A stretch of DNA of 64,000 nt from Yoonia maricola (GTDB taxonomy: Bacteria > Pseudomonadota > Alphaproteobacteria > Rhodobacterales > Rhodobacteraceae). The DNA is taken from NCBI RefSeq assembly GCF_002797915.1, contig NZ_PGTY01000001.1, positions 496,001-560,000 of the forward strand, read 5' to 3'. The first letter of the stretch is position 1. Each line of letters begins with the position of its first letter. Positions 51,690 through 59,870 of the stretch are shown here, one piece after another. The notes beneath the pieces were generated by a model that searched no databases, had not been told where the DNA came from, and was given only the letters and a program-made list of their open reading frames with translations. The position numbers and the translations under genes were made by a program.

Positions 51690-52400
51690 ATGGCTGAAAA
51701 GAAACGCGCACCTGCTGATCGCCTGCCGATCTCGCAACGCATTGACCAGCGGATGGAAAGTAACCCGCTGCGTCGCAAGATGAAGCCGACGGAATGGGCG
51801 ATTAAGGGCGAGCTGTTCTTGAATTGCTCTTGCACCGTCTTCTGCCCCTGTGTCGTCAGCCTTGGCGCGCACCCCCCGACCGAAGGCCATTGCCACGCAT
51901 GGATGGCGATTGCCATTGATGAGGGACATTTTGAGGGCGAAGACCTTTCCGGGCTGAACGTCGGGCTGCTGGTTGATATTCCGGGCCGGATGGCCGAGGG
52001 AAACTGGAAGGTGGCGGCTTATGTCGACGAACGCTCCACTCAAAAGGCCTATAACGGCATTTTGCAGATTTTCAGTGGTGCGGCTGGCGGGACAACAGGC
52101 CTTTTCACTATGCTGGTCTCCGAGATCATCGGGGCAGAGCGCGAGAAGGTCGAGATCGTGCGCGAAGGCACTAAGCGTGGCATCTACATCGGGCGCAAGA
52201 TCCAAGGTGAGATTGAGATGATGAAGGGCGCTAGCCCCGATCATCCTGTCATGATCAGCAACTCCAAATACTGGATGGGTCCGGATATTATCGCGGCGGC
52301 CGGAACAAAGTCGCGGGTGCGTGACTATGGCCGCGTTTGGGATTTTGGCGGAAAATCAGCCGAGATTTGCCCGATTGACTGGAAAGGGCCCAAGCCGTGA
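51690..52400 (+). CDS. DUF1326 family protein
   Basis: 236 aa. The DUF1326 core begins near residue 38 with WAIKGELFLNCSCTVFCPCVVS, a dense Cys-x-Cys-x4-Cys-x-Cys cluster likely to bind metal. It continues HCHAWMAIAIDEGHFEG, DLSGLNVGLLVDIPG and SGAAGGTTGLFTMLVSEIIG. There is no signal peptide or membrane helix, so it is probably cytoplasmic, perhaps meeting DUF2182 at the membrane. The stop overlaps the DinB gene's GTG start, showing coupling. The function is unknown; the association with dmdA is discussed as a finding. Confidence 0.83.
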   Translation: MAEKKRAPADRLPISQRIDQRMESNPLRRKMKPTEWAIKGELFLNCSCTVFCPCVVSLGAHPPTEGHCHAWMAIAIDEGHFEGEDLSGLNVGLLVDIPGRMAEGNWKVAAYVDERSTQKAYNGILQIFSGAAGGTTGLFTMLVSEIIGAEREKVEIVREGTKRGIYIGRKIQGEIEMMKGASPDHPVMISNSKYWMGPDIIAAAGTKSRVRDYGRVWDFGGKSAEICPIDWKGPKP

Positions 52401-52900
52401 TCACGCCAGAGTATTGTCAGACCATGGCGCGCTACAATGCGTGGCAAAACAATGGTCTGCGCGAGATGATTTCGCAGATGGATCGCGCAGAGCTGGACAA
52501 AGACCGTGGTGCCTTCTTTGGGTCAATCATGGCCACACTCAATCATCTTTTGTGGGGCGATACGCTGTGGATGAGCCGATTTGATGGTGGGGCTGGCCCT
52601 GATGTTCCTGCTGAAGATCACAAAGAAATGACGCCAACCCCTGCTGCGTGGGCGGCAGAGCGGTTTCGGATAGATGCGCGCATCAGCCTATGGGCGCAAA
52701 GCCTGCACGCCGTTGATCTTGTTGGCGATCTGACATGGTATTCTGGGCTTTCCAAGCACGAGATGTCCAAGCCCATCGGGCTTTGCGTCATGCAGCTTTT
52801 CAACCACCAAACCCACCATCGCGGCCAGGTCCATGCGATGTTGACCGCTGCAGGGCAGAAACCCAACGACACTGACCTGCCTTTCATGCCTGAGGACTGA
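52397..52900 (+). CDS. DinB family protein
   Basis: A 167-residue four-helix-bundle protein of the DinB/YfiT-like group. The metal-binding histidines are visible in MATLNHLLWGDTLWM near residue 50 and the HHRGQ-type motif QLFNHQTHHRGQVHAML near 135. Family members include thiol-dependent (bacillithiol, mycothiol, glutathione) transferases and many unknowns. The start is GTG 52397, overlapping the DUF1326 stop. dmdA begins 2 nt after its stop codon, so it is tightly coupled to DMSP demethylation; a thiol-transfer or detoxification role is a guess. Confidence 0.85.
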   Translation: MITPEYCQTMARYNAWQNNGLREMISQMDRAELDKDRGAFFGSIMATLNHLLWGDTLWMSRFDGGAGPDVPAEDHKEMTPTPAAWAAERFRIDARISLWAQSLHAVDLVGDLTWYSGLSKHEMSKPIGLCVMQLFNHQTHHRGQVHAMLTAAGQKPNDTDLPFMPED

Positions 52901-52902
52901 CC

Positions 52903-54003
52903 ATGGCTGTGATTGCACCTTCCCGCCGCATTCGGCGTACCCCTTTCACTGACGGCGTCGAAGCTGCGGGTGTGAAAGGCTATACTGTCTATAACCATAT
53001 GCTGCTGCCCACGGTTTTTCGCAGCGTCGAAGAGGACTATCGCCACCTCAAGACCGCTGTGCAGGTCTGGGATGTGGCGGTCGAACGGCAAGTGGAACTG
53101 CGCGGCCCTGATGCGGCCCGCCTGATGCAAATGCTGACGCCGCGTGATCTGCGGGGCATGATGCCGGGGCAGTGTTACTATGTGCCGATCGTTGATGAGA
53201 CAGGGGGCATGTTGAATGATCCCGTCGCATTGAAGCTCTCGGAAGATCGCTGGTGGATTTCGATTGCTGATAGTGACTTGCTATTTTGGGTAAAAGCCCT
53301 GGCCTATGGGTATCGTTTGGATGTGTTGGTGGATGAGCCCGATATCTCGCCGCTTGCGGTGCAAGGTCCGCTGGCCGACGATCTGATGGCGCGTGTTTTT
53401 GGTGATGCGGTCCGTGCGATCAAGTTCTTCCGTTTTGGTTGGTTCGATTTTCAGGGTGTCAGCATGGCGGTGGCCCGTTCGGGATACTCCAAACAGGGCG
53501 GTTATGAGATTTACGTTGATGGTACCAAAAACGGGATGCCGCTGTGGAACGCGCTTATGGAGGCGGGCCGGGATCTGGATGTCTATGCCGGTTGCCCGAA
53601 CCTGATCGAGCGGATCGAGGCGGGTTTGCTGTCTTACGGAAACGATATGACCCGCGAGAACACGCCGCATGAATGTGGGTTGGGGCGGTTTTGTTCGACC
53701 CAGACGGCGATTGGTTGCGTGGGCCGCGACGCGCTTTTGCGCGTTGCCAAGGAGGGGCCGACCCAGCAGATCCGCGCGATAGCCATTGATGGCGAGATAC
53801 CGGCTTGCGATCAGATCTGGCCAATCGTGGCGAAAGGCAAGCGGATCGGGCAGGTTACATCTGCGGCGAAATCGCCGGACTATCATACCAATGTTGCCAT
53901 CGGTATGGTGCGTATGACCCATTGGGATGAGGGCACGCGGGTTGAGGTGCAGACACAGGATGGACCAATGACCGCGACGGTCCACGAGAATTTTTGGATA
54001 TAG
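52903..54003 (+). CDS. dmdA: Dimethylsulfoniopropionate demethylase
   Basis: 366 aa, a GcvT-fold, tetrahydrofolate-dependent enzyme. DmdA removes a methyl group from DMSP, giving methylmercaptopropionate and 5-methyl-THF. It reads as DmdA rather than glycine-cleavage T protein by the N-terminus RRTPFTDGVEAAGVKGYTVYNHM, the single-chain length, TPRDLRGMMPGQCYYVPIVDE, and RSGYSKQGGYEIYVDG. Downstream acuI and the divergent FCD-GntR regulator are the usual dmdA partners in roseobacters. It is closely preceded by the DinB gene (2 nt). The 5-methyl-THF product would feed methionine synthesis, for which part of a split synthase is encoded at 25-28 kb. Confidence 0.9.
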   Translation: MAVIAPSRRIRRTPFTDGVEAAGVKGYTVYNHMLLPTVFRSVEEDYRHLKTAVQVWDVAVERQVELRGPDAARLMQMLTPRDLRGMMPGQCYYVPIVDETGGMLNDPVALKLSEDRWWISIADSDLLFWVKALAYGYRLDVLVDEPDISPLAVQGPLADDLMARVFGDAVRAIKFFRFGWFDFQGVSMAVARSGYSKQGGYEIYVDGTKNGMPLWNALMEAGRDLDVYAGCPNLIERIEAGLLSYGNDMTRENTPHECGLGRFCSTQTAIGCVGRDALLRVAKEGPTQQIRAIAIDGEIPACDQIWPIVAKGKRIGQVTSAAKSPDYHTNVAIGMVRMTHWDEGTRVEVQTQDGPMTATVHENFWI

Positions 54004-54089
54004 TTCCAGACGTGCCGTCGGAGCCTCCGGCGGAAGTTTGATTGGACGAAGAAAGACAGGGCCGTGCGCCCCGAATGAGAGGAAAATGA

Positions 54090-55073
54090 ATGTTTAAGGC
54101 TTTGATGGTTGAAAAAGACGACGACGGCAAAACCAGCGCATCGGTGCAGGAATTGTCGCTGGATCAACTGCCAGAAGGCGATGTGACCGTTGCCGTCGCA
54201 TATTCTACCGTCAACTATAAAGATGGGCTGTGCATTGGTCCGGGCGGTGGATTGGTGCGCAATTATCCCCATGTGCCGGGTATCGATATGGCCGGTACGG
54301 TAGAGGCCTCTGACGATCCACGCTATAAGGCGGGCGACAAAGTGGTTCTGACTGGCTGGCGTGTCGGAGAGGCCTATTGGGGTGGCTATAGCCAAAAGGC
54401 GCGTGTAAGGGCTGATTGGTTGGTGCCCTTGCCGGATGGTTTGGACACACGGCAGGCTATGGCTGTGGGAACGGCTGGTTTTACTGCGATGCTGGCTGTG
54501 ATGGCGCTGGAGGATCACGGCATCAAGGATGGACCGGTTCTTGTAACAGGTGCAGCCGGTGGTGTGGGCTCGGTCGCGACCGCAATTCTGGCGAACCTCG
54601 GCTATGAGGTTGCGGCGGTGACGGGCCGCCCTGAGACGGGTGATTACCTTAAGTCACTTGGCGCGGGCCGGATCGTCGCGCGCGATGAGATCAATGAAAT
54701 TACACGCCGTCCGCTTGAGGCTGAAACATGGGGTGGCTGTGTTGATGCCGTTGGAGGTGAGATGCTGGCCCGTGTGCTGGGCCAGATGAAATATGGTGCC
54801 TCTGTTTCCGCCGTGGGCCTGGCGGGTGGTGCGGGTCTGCCTGCGTCGGTCATTCCGTTTTTGTTGCGGGGCGTGAACTTGCTTGGGATCGACAGTGTGA
54901 TGCAACCTTATGACAACCGCGTGCGCGCCTGGGCCCGGATCGCAAAGGACCTGCCGATGGACAAATTGGAGGCGATGATCCAACCCGCGACCCTGAACGA
55001 TTTGCCGCAGTTGGGTCGGGATATCCTGCAAGGGCAGGTGAAGGGGCGTGTTGTTGTTGATGTGAATGGCTGA
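54090..55073 (+). CDS. acuI: Acryloyl-CoA reductase AcuI
   Basis: 327 aa, a zinc-independent medium-chain dehydrogenase (YhdH/AcuI group). It reduces toxic acryloyl-CoA from DMSP breakdown to propionyl-CoA with NADPH. Seen: STVNYKDGLCIGPGGGLVRNYPHVPGIDMAG, VLTGWRVGEAYWGGYSQKARV, VLVTGAAGGVGSVATAILANLG (cofactor fold) and GLAGGAGLPASVIPFLLRGVNLLGIDS. The start ATG 54090 follows AGAGGAAAATGA. It lies 86 nt after dmdA on the same strand and ends in a strong terminator, which closes the dmdA transcript. Confidence 0.93.
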   Translation: MFKALMVEKDDDGKTSASVQELSLDQLPEGDVTVAVAYSTVNYKDGLCIGPGGGLVRNYPHVPGIDMAGTVEASDDPRYKAGDKVVLTGWRVGEAYWGGYSQKARVRADWLVPLPDGLDTRQAMAVGTAGFTAMLAVMALEDHGIKDGPVLVTGAAGGVGSVATAILANLGYEVAAVTGRPETGDYLKSLGAGRIVARDEINEITRRPLEAETWGGCVDAVGGEMLARVLGQMKYGASVSAVGLAGGAGLPASVIPFLLRGVNLLGIDSVMQPYDNRVRAWARIAKDLPMDKLEAMIQPATLNDLPQLGRDILQGQVKGRVVVDVNG

Positions 55074-55095
55074 TTATAAAAGATGTTATGTCTTG

Positions 55096-55123
55096 AGGCC
55101 GCCCATTTATGGGCGGCCTTTTT
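55096..55123 (+). terminator. Rho-independent terminator after acuI
   Basis: An 11-bp stem, AGGCCGCCCAT with ATGGGCGGCCT, a TT loop and a following TTTT. It lies 23 nt after the acuI stop and separates the demethylation operon from the BCCT transporter gene. Confidence 0.9.
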
Positions 55124-55331
55124 CGTGCCAAACAGAGGCAATCCGATTTGGCATGTCGTGCTGGACGCGGCCCGCGCCTTGATAGCAAAACACCTGTAAA
55201 TGCTGCGGTTGCGCGGTAGACCGTGCGCTTGCAGCGTCGTTTCAACGTGACAATGTGGCGCATTTTCGGGTTAATATGTGGCACCAACCCGTCAAGATGG
55301 TTGGACAATAATAGTCAACAGGGAAATAATC

Positions 55332-57017
55332 ATGGCACCTAAACCTCCTTTATCGGAACTCCCGATTAAGACCGCCGATGTCGGTTTTTATCGAGGGTTC
55401 AGCGTCAATGTGACGGTTATCAGTAAGATCATCATCAGCGTGCTCGTTGTCTGGGCGATTGTCTGGCCGGAATGGGCTGGCGAAGTATTGGGCGCTTGGA
55501 ACGCTGTGATCCTCAATAACTTTGCATCATGGTACATCTGGACGGTGACATTCTTTGTCATTGTTTGTCTTGGCCTTGCTCTTTGGCCGACCGCGGGTCG
55601 TATGAACCTTGGGCAGCCGGGTGAGAAGCCGGAATTTTCGAACTTCTCTTGGTTCTCGATGATGTTTGGTGCCGGTATCGGTGTCGGCATGCTGACATGG
55701 GCCGTGGCTGAACCGGTCGCGCATTTCAAAAACAACCCTTCTGTTATTCAAGGTGTTACAACAGCGCTGGAAGCTGACAACGTGCGCACTGCTTATGTGT
55801 GGTCTTATCTACACTGGGGATTGGGCGCTTGGGCATGTTATGCCGTGGCCGGCCTTGCACTGGCATTCTTTAGCTATCGCCGTGGGCTGCCATTGACGAT
55901 CCGGTCGGCGTTGACGCCATTGTTTGGCAAGGCGCTGTCGGGCACTTTGGGTCATATCATCGATATTGTGGCTGTTGTGGCGACCATCCTTGGTGTGGCA
56001 CAAACCCTTGGCTTCGGGGTTGAGCAGTTCGTTGCCGGTCTGACACGGATCGGGATCGGGGGGCTGGCGCTGGAAGATGGGTCCGCTACGACGCTGGGCA
56101 TCATCGTCGCGCTTTTGGTCATCATGGGTGCGTCGACCCTCTCGGCTTTGTCGGGCGTGGGTAAGGGCATCAAATGGCTGTCGAACATCAACATGGTCTT
56201 GTCGATTGCCTTGCTGAGCTTCTTCATCCTGTTTGGTGCGACATGGTTTGGCGCAACAGCTTTCTTCGTAGGCATTTGGGACTATCTGGTTGCGTTACCG
56301 GGATTGAGCTTCAACGTCTACAAATCTGATGGTGTCGAAGGTTCTGAGGCATTCTTGCTGGCGCAGTGGCAGGGCTGGTGGCCTGTGTTCTACTGGGCAT
56401 GGTGGATTGCTTTTGCACCATTCGTTGGCTTGTTCCTTGCGCGCATTTCACGTGGCCGGACAATCCGAGAGTTCGTGCTGGGTGCGATGATCGTGCCATC
56501 GCTGATGTGCTTTGTCTGGTTTGCATGGGCGGGCGGCACAGCCGTTGATCTTGAGCTAAACGGCAATGCCGGCGGGTTAATCCTTGATGCAGCCAACGGT
56601 GACAAGATCTTTGCGATGACCGAGTTCATGTTGTCACCCATCAGTCAGGTTTTGGCCTGGGGGATGGCCGCCATGATCGTTGTCTTGCTGATGACCTTCC
56701 TTGTCACTTCGGCTGACTCGGCTGTTTTGATCGTGAACACGATCAACGCGGCTGGTGACGAAGGGCCAAAGGCGCGTCCGCATATCTTGTTCTGGGGTGC
56801 AGCGCTTGGACTGGTTGTGGCTGGATTGCTGATATCAGGCGGGACCGGAGCGATCCAAACCGCGATGGTCATCGGCGCGCTGCCGTTCTCAATTGTGATG
56901 GTCTTGATGTGCTTTGCGTTGATCAAGGCGATCTACAATGACGGCCGCCGTGAAGCTGCCGGGGTGCCAACGACCCATGGTGAGATTCAGGCCGCTGCGG
57001 CAACGCCTGCCGAGTAA
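55332..57017 (+). CDS. BCCT-family transporter (DMSP/betaine-type substrate likely)
   Basis: 561 aa with about 12 membrane helices. It belongs to the betaine-choline-carnitine transporter family, which takes up quaternary ammonium or sulfonium compatible solutes. Seen: SWFSMMFGAGIGVGMLTWAVAEPVAHF (the glycine-rich TM with substrate aromatic residues), WSYLHWGLGAWACYAV, and the TM8 signature YWAWWIAFAPFVGLFLARISRGRTIREF. It starts at ATG 55332 behind ACAGGGA. The tail is short, so osmosensing is not obvious. Lying next to dmdA-acuI, it is a good candidate DMSP importer, but glycine betaine or choline are equally possible by sequence. Confidence 0.88.
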   Translation: MAPKPPLSELPIKTADVGFYRGFSVNVTVISKIIISVLVVWAIVWPEWAGEVLGAWNAVILNNFASWYIWTVTFFVIVCLGLALWPTAGRMNLGQPGEKPEFSNFSWFSMMFGAGIGVGMLTWAVAEPVAHFKNNPSVIQGVTTALEADNVRTAYVWSYLHWGLGAWACYAVAGLALAFFSYRRGLPLTIRSALTPLFGKALSGTLGHIIDIVAVVATILGVAQTLGFGVEQFVAGLTRIGIGGLALEDGSATTLGIIVALLVIMGASTLSALSGVGKGIKWLSNINMVLSIALLSFFILFGATWFGATAFFVGIWDYLVALPGLSFNVYKSDGVEGSEAFLLAQWQGWWPVFYWAWWIAFAPFVGLFLARISRGRTIREFVLGAMIVPSLMCFVWFAWAGGTAVDLELNGNAGGLILDAANGDKIFAMTEFMLSPISQVLAWGMAAMIVVLLMTFLVTSADSAVLIVNTINAAGDEGPKARPHILFWGAALGLVVAGLLISGGTGAIQTAMVIGALPFSIVMVLMCFALIKAIYNDGRREAAGVPTTHGEIQAAAATPAE

Positions 57018-57037
57018 TTATACGTGACAACGAAAAC

Positions 57038-57071
57038 AAAGGCCCCGGTGCTTGCGCACCGGGGCCTTTTT
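57038..57071 (+). terminator. Rho-independent terminator after BCCT gene
   Basis: A perfect 14-bp stem, AAAGGCCCCGGTGC with its complement, around TTGC, ending in TTTTT. It lies 20 nt past the BCCT stop. It falls inside the extended open frame of the next gene and therefore shows that the next gene starts later, at 57087. Confidence 0.92.
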
Positions 57072-57086
57072 CTTGATCCTGATGCC

Positions 57087-58304
57087 ATGACTTTAGATAT
57101 CGCATGGGTCCGCGCCCAATTTCCCGCCTTTGATGAGCCTTCCTTGCAAGGTCAGGCTTTCTTTGAAAATGCAGGCGGGTCGTATACCTGCCGTCCGGTG
57201 ATCGACCGGTTGCATCGGTTTTATACCCAAAGGAAGGTGCAGCCTTATGCCCCTTACGACGCCTCACGCGTAGGCGGCGAAGAGATGGATGAGGCGCGTG
57301 CGCGTTTGGCCGACATGCTTGGGGTGAAGACCGATGAAGTGTCGTTCGGCCCATCGACCACACAAAACACTTATGTGCTGGCGCAGGCGGTGCGTCAGTG
57401 GCGCAAACCGGGACAGTCCATTGTCGTCACCAATCAGGATCATGAGGCCAATAGTGGTCCGTGGCGGCGGTTGGCGCAGGAGGGTGTGCCGATCCTTGAG
57501 TGGCAGATCGATGCTGAAACAGGTGAGCTGCATCTTGAGGATTTGACCAAACTGCTAGAGCGGGATGTCGCATTAGTCGTCTTTCCGCATTGTTCCAACG
57601 TTGTCGGGGCCATCAATGACGTAGCCGCGATCTGCAAGCTGGCCAAGGCGGCAGGCGCGCGCACGGTTGTTGATGGCGTGTCTTACGCCCCACATGGGTT
57701 TCCTGATGTGGGCACATTGGGCTGTGACGTATACCTTTTTAGCGCCTATAAGACTTATGGTCCGCACCAAGGGATTATGGTGATCCGCGAAGACTGGGGC
57801 ATGGCATTGCCCAATCAAGGGCATCACTTCAATGGGGGCAGCCTTTACAAGCGGTTCACACCTGCGGGCCCTGATCACGCGCAGGTCGCGGCAAGTGCCG
57901 GAATGGCTGACTACTTTGAAGCGCTCTCTGCCCATCATGGCGGTGGGAAAGGCGCCAATGCGGCGCGCAAATCGCATGATCTGATGCGTGCGCATGAAGT
58001 GGCGGTTTTGCAGCCCTTGCTGGATTATGTATCCGCGAAAAATTCGGTACGGCTTGTCGGTCCTGCGGACGCGTCGCGCCGGGCGCCCACTGTGGCGATG
58101 GCGTTGGAAACCGATGCCGAAGACGCCGCAGCCCGGTTGGCCCCGCATGGCATCATGGCAGGTGGGGGCGATTTCTATGCCCAACGCCCTCTTGAAGCTG
58201 TTGGTGTCGATCTGTCAAAGGGCGTGCTGCGCGTCAGTTTCGTGCATTACACGACAGCTTCGGAGGTTGACGCGCTGATGGCGGCGCTAGATCAGGTTCT
58301 ATAA
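57087..58304 (+). CDS. Class V aminotransferase, cysteine desulfurase-like
   Basis: 405 aa, a PLP enzyme of fold type I. The start is ATG 57087 (MTLDIAWVRAQFPAFDEP), since the frame upstream contains the BCCT terminator. Seen: FFENAGGSYTCRPVIDRLHRFYTQ, FGPSTTQNTYVLAQAV, QDHEANSGPWRRLAQEG, VFPHCSNVVGAINDVAAI, the PLP Lys in LFSAYKTYGPHQGIMVI, and a C-terminal RVSFVHYTTASEVDAL. It resembles the SufS/CsdA-like and VC1184-type proteins, but I see no clear cysteine loop for desulfuration, so the substrate is open. It is followed by phrB after 29 nt. Confidence 0.85.
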   Translation: MTLDIAWVRAQFPAFDEPSLQGQAFFENAGGSYTCRPVIDRLHRFYTQRKVQPYAPYDASRVGGEEMDEARARLADMLGVKTDEVSFGPSTTQNTYVLAQAVRQWRKPGQSIVVTNQDHEANSGPWRRLAQEGVPILEWQIDAETGELHLEDLTKLLERDVALVVFPHCSNVVGAINDVAAICKLAKAAGARTVVDGVSYAPHGFPDVGTLGCDVYLFSAYKTYGPHQGIMVIREDWGMALPNQGHHFNGGSLYKRFTPAGPDHAQVAASAGMADYFEALSAHHGGGKGANAARKSHDLMRAHEVAVLQPLLDYVSAKNSVRLVGPADASRRAPTVAMALETDAEDAAARLAPHGIMAGGGDFYAQRPLEAVGVDLSKGVLRVSFVHYTTASEVDALMAALDQVL

Positions 58305-58333
58305 GCGGGCGCGACGTCCTGCATGGAGGTCTG

Positions 58334-59752
58334 ATGAGTAAATCCCCGATTATAATGTGGTTTCGGCGCGATCTGCGCCTTAGCGATCATGAGGCGCTGA
58401 CAGCAGCCTGCGCGGCGGGTCACCCTGTGATACCGGTGTTCATCCACGATGAATTGACGGAAAGCATGGGTGCGGCCCCCAAGATGCGTTTGGGCCTTTC
58501 TGTTGCTGATTTGGCCCGGTCATTGGGTGACAAGGGCAGTCGGTTGATCCTGCGCCGCGGCGATGCGCTGGCGGTACTGCGCGCGCTGATCAAGAACACT
58601 GGGGCAGGGGCAGTCTATTGGTCACGCCTATATGACCCGCAAAGCCGGGCACGTGATACAAAGCTGAAGGCGGCTTTGAAGGATGATGGCGTCACCGCTG
58701 AGAGTTTCAAAGGGCACGTGTTGTTTGAACCTTGGATGGTTGAGACACAAACGGGTGGGTTTTACAAAGTCTACACCCCGATGTGGAAGTCCGTGCGGGA
58801 CAATGATGTGTCCGCAGCCCTGCCGGCACCGGCCAGCATACCGGCACCCCAAAGCTGGCCCGCGTCTGACGACATTGCGGACTGGCAGATGGATGCTGCG
58901 ATGAACCGGGGTGCGGATATCCTTAGAAGCCATTGCACCGTTGGTGAAACAGCTGCGTCACACAGGCTGGATGCCTTCATTGCCGACAATGTTGCAAACT
59001 ACGTCAAGAACCGTGATCTGCCTGGTGTGGCTGGCACCTCTGGCCTGTCTGAAAACCTGACATACGGCGAGATCAGTCCGCGTAAATGCTGGCATTCTGG
59101 TTGGCAGGCCCTGAATGACGGAAAGGCGGATGCCGAAACCTTTTTGAAAGAACTGGTCTGGCGTGAGTTTGCGTATCACTTGGCATATCACACACCGCGT
59201 ATTACCACCGAGAACTGGAAAGAAGACTGGGATTCCTTTCCATGGAACACCGATGTGCGACGCGTGGAAGTGAAAGCCTGGAAACAGGGCCGCACGGGCA
59301 TCCGCTTTGTTGATGCAGCGATGCGCGAAATGTATGTGACCGGGACCATGCATAATCGGGGCCGTATGATCGTGGCGTCTTATTTGACAAAGCATCTTTT
59401 GTGTCACTGGAAGATCGGTCTGGATTGGTTTGCGGATTGCCTGATCGATTGGGACCCATGCAGCAACGCGATGGGGTGGCAGTGGTCGGCAGGCTCTGGG
59501 CCCGATGCCACACCCTATTTCCGAGTATTCAATCCGGTGACCCAGCTTGATAAGTTCGATAAAGACCGTGCCTATGTGAAACGTTGGATCGCTGAATGCA
59601 CAAAAACACCCAGCGCGACAGCACTGTCATATTATGATATGATCCCATTGCATTGGGGCATGGCTTCGGATGATCGCTATCCTGATCCAATTGTCCCCGC
59701 AGATATCGGACGCAAACGTGCGCTGGACGCGTATCAGAACCGCGGGTTCTGA
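58334..59752 (+). CDS. phrB: Deoxyribodipyrimidine photolyase
   Basis: 472 aa, a class I CPD photolyase that repairs UV-induced cyclobutane dimers with light and FADH-. The N-terminal photolyase domain is IMWFRRDLRLSDHEALTAA. The FAD-binding domain has TSGLSENLTYGEISPRKCW, ELVWREFAYHLAYH, FVDAAMREMYVTGTMHNRGRM, ASYLTKHLLCHWKIGLDWFAD and CSNAMGWQWSAGSGPDA, with Asn and Trp residues for dimer recognition and electron transfer. The start ATG 58334 follows GGAGGTCTG. It may be transcribed with the upstream aminotransferase gene. Confidence 0.95.
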   Translation: MSKSPIIMWFRRDLRLSDHEALTAACAAGHPVIPVFIHDELTESMGAAPKMRLGLSVADLARSLGDKGSRLILRRGDALAVLRALIKNTGAGAVYWSRLYDPQSRARDTKLKAALKDDGVTAESFKGHVLFEPWMVETQTGGFYKVYTPMWKSVRDNDVSAALPAPASIPAPQSWPASDDIADWQMDAAMNRGADILRSHCTVGETAASHRLDAFIADNVANYVKNRDLPGVAGTSGLSENLTYGEISPRKCWHSGWQALNDGKADAETFLKELVWREFAYHLAYHTPRITTENWKEDWDSFPWNTDVRRVEVKAWKQGRTGIRFVDAAMREMYVTGTMHNRGRMIVASYLTKHLLCHWKIGLDWFADCLIDWDPCSNAMGWQWSAGSGPDATPYFRVFNPVTQLDKFDKDRAYVKRWIAECTKTPSATALSYYDMIPLHWGMASDDRYPDPIVPADIGRKRALDAYQNRGF

Positions 59753-59870
59753 TTTCCGCGAGGTCAGGCTAACTATTTTTAAACGTTTTCCGTGACTTCG
59801 CCGTATCAAAGGTTAACTTGGGCTTAAGCCAAGTGACGATGAACGGTCACCTAATACGACAGGACGTAAG

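Noticed and set aside
57024-57086. Upstream start for the class V aminotransferase
   Set aside because: This stretch contains the perfect terminator hairpin of the BCCT gene, so translation from there is implausible.
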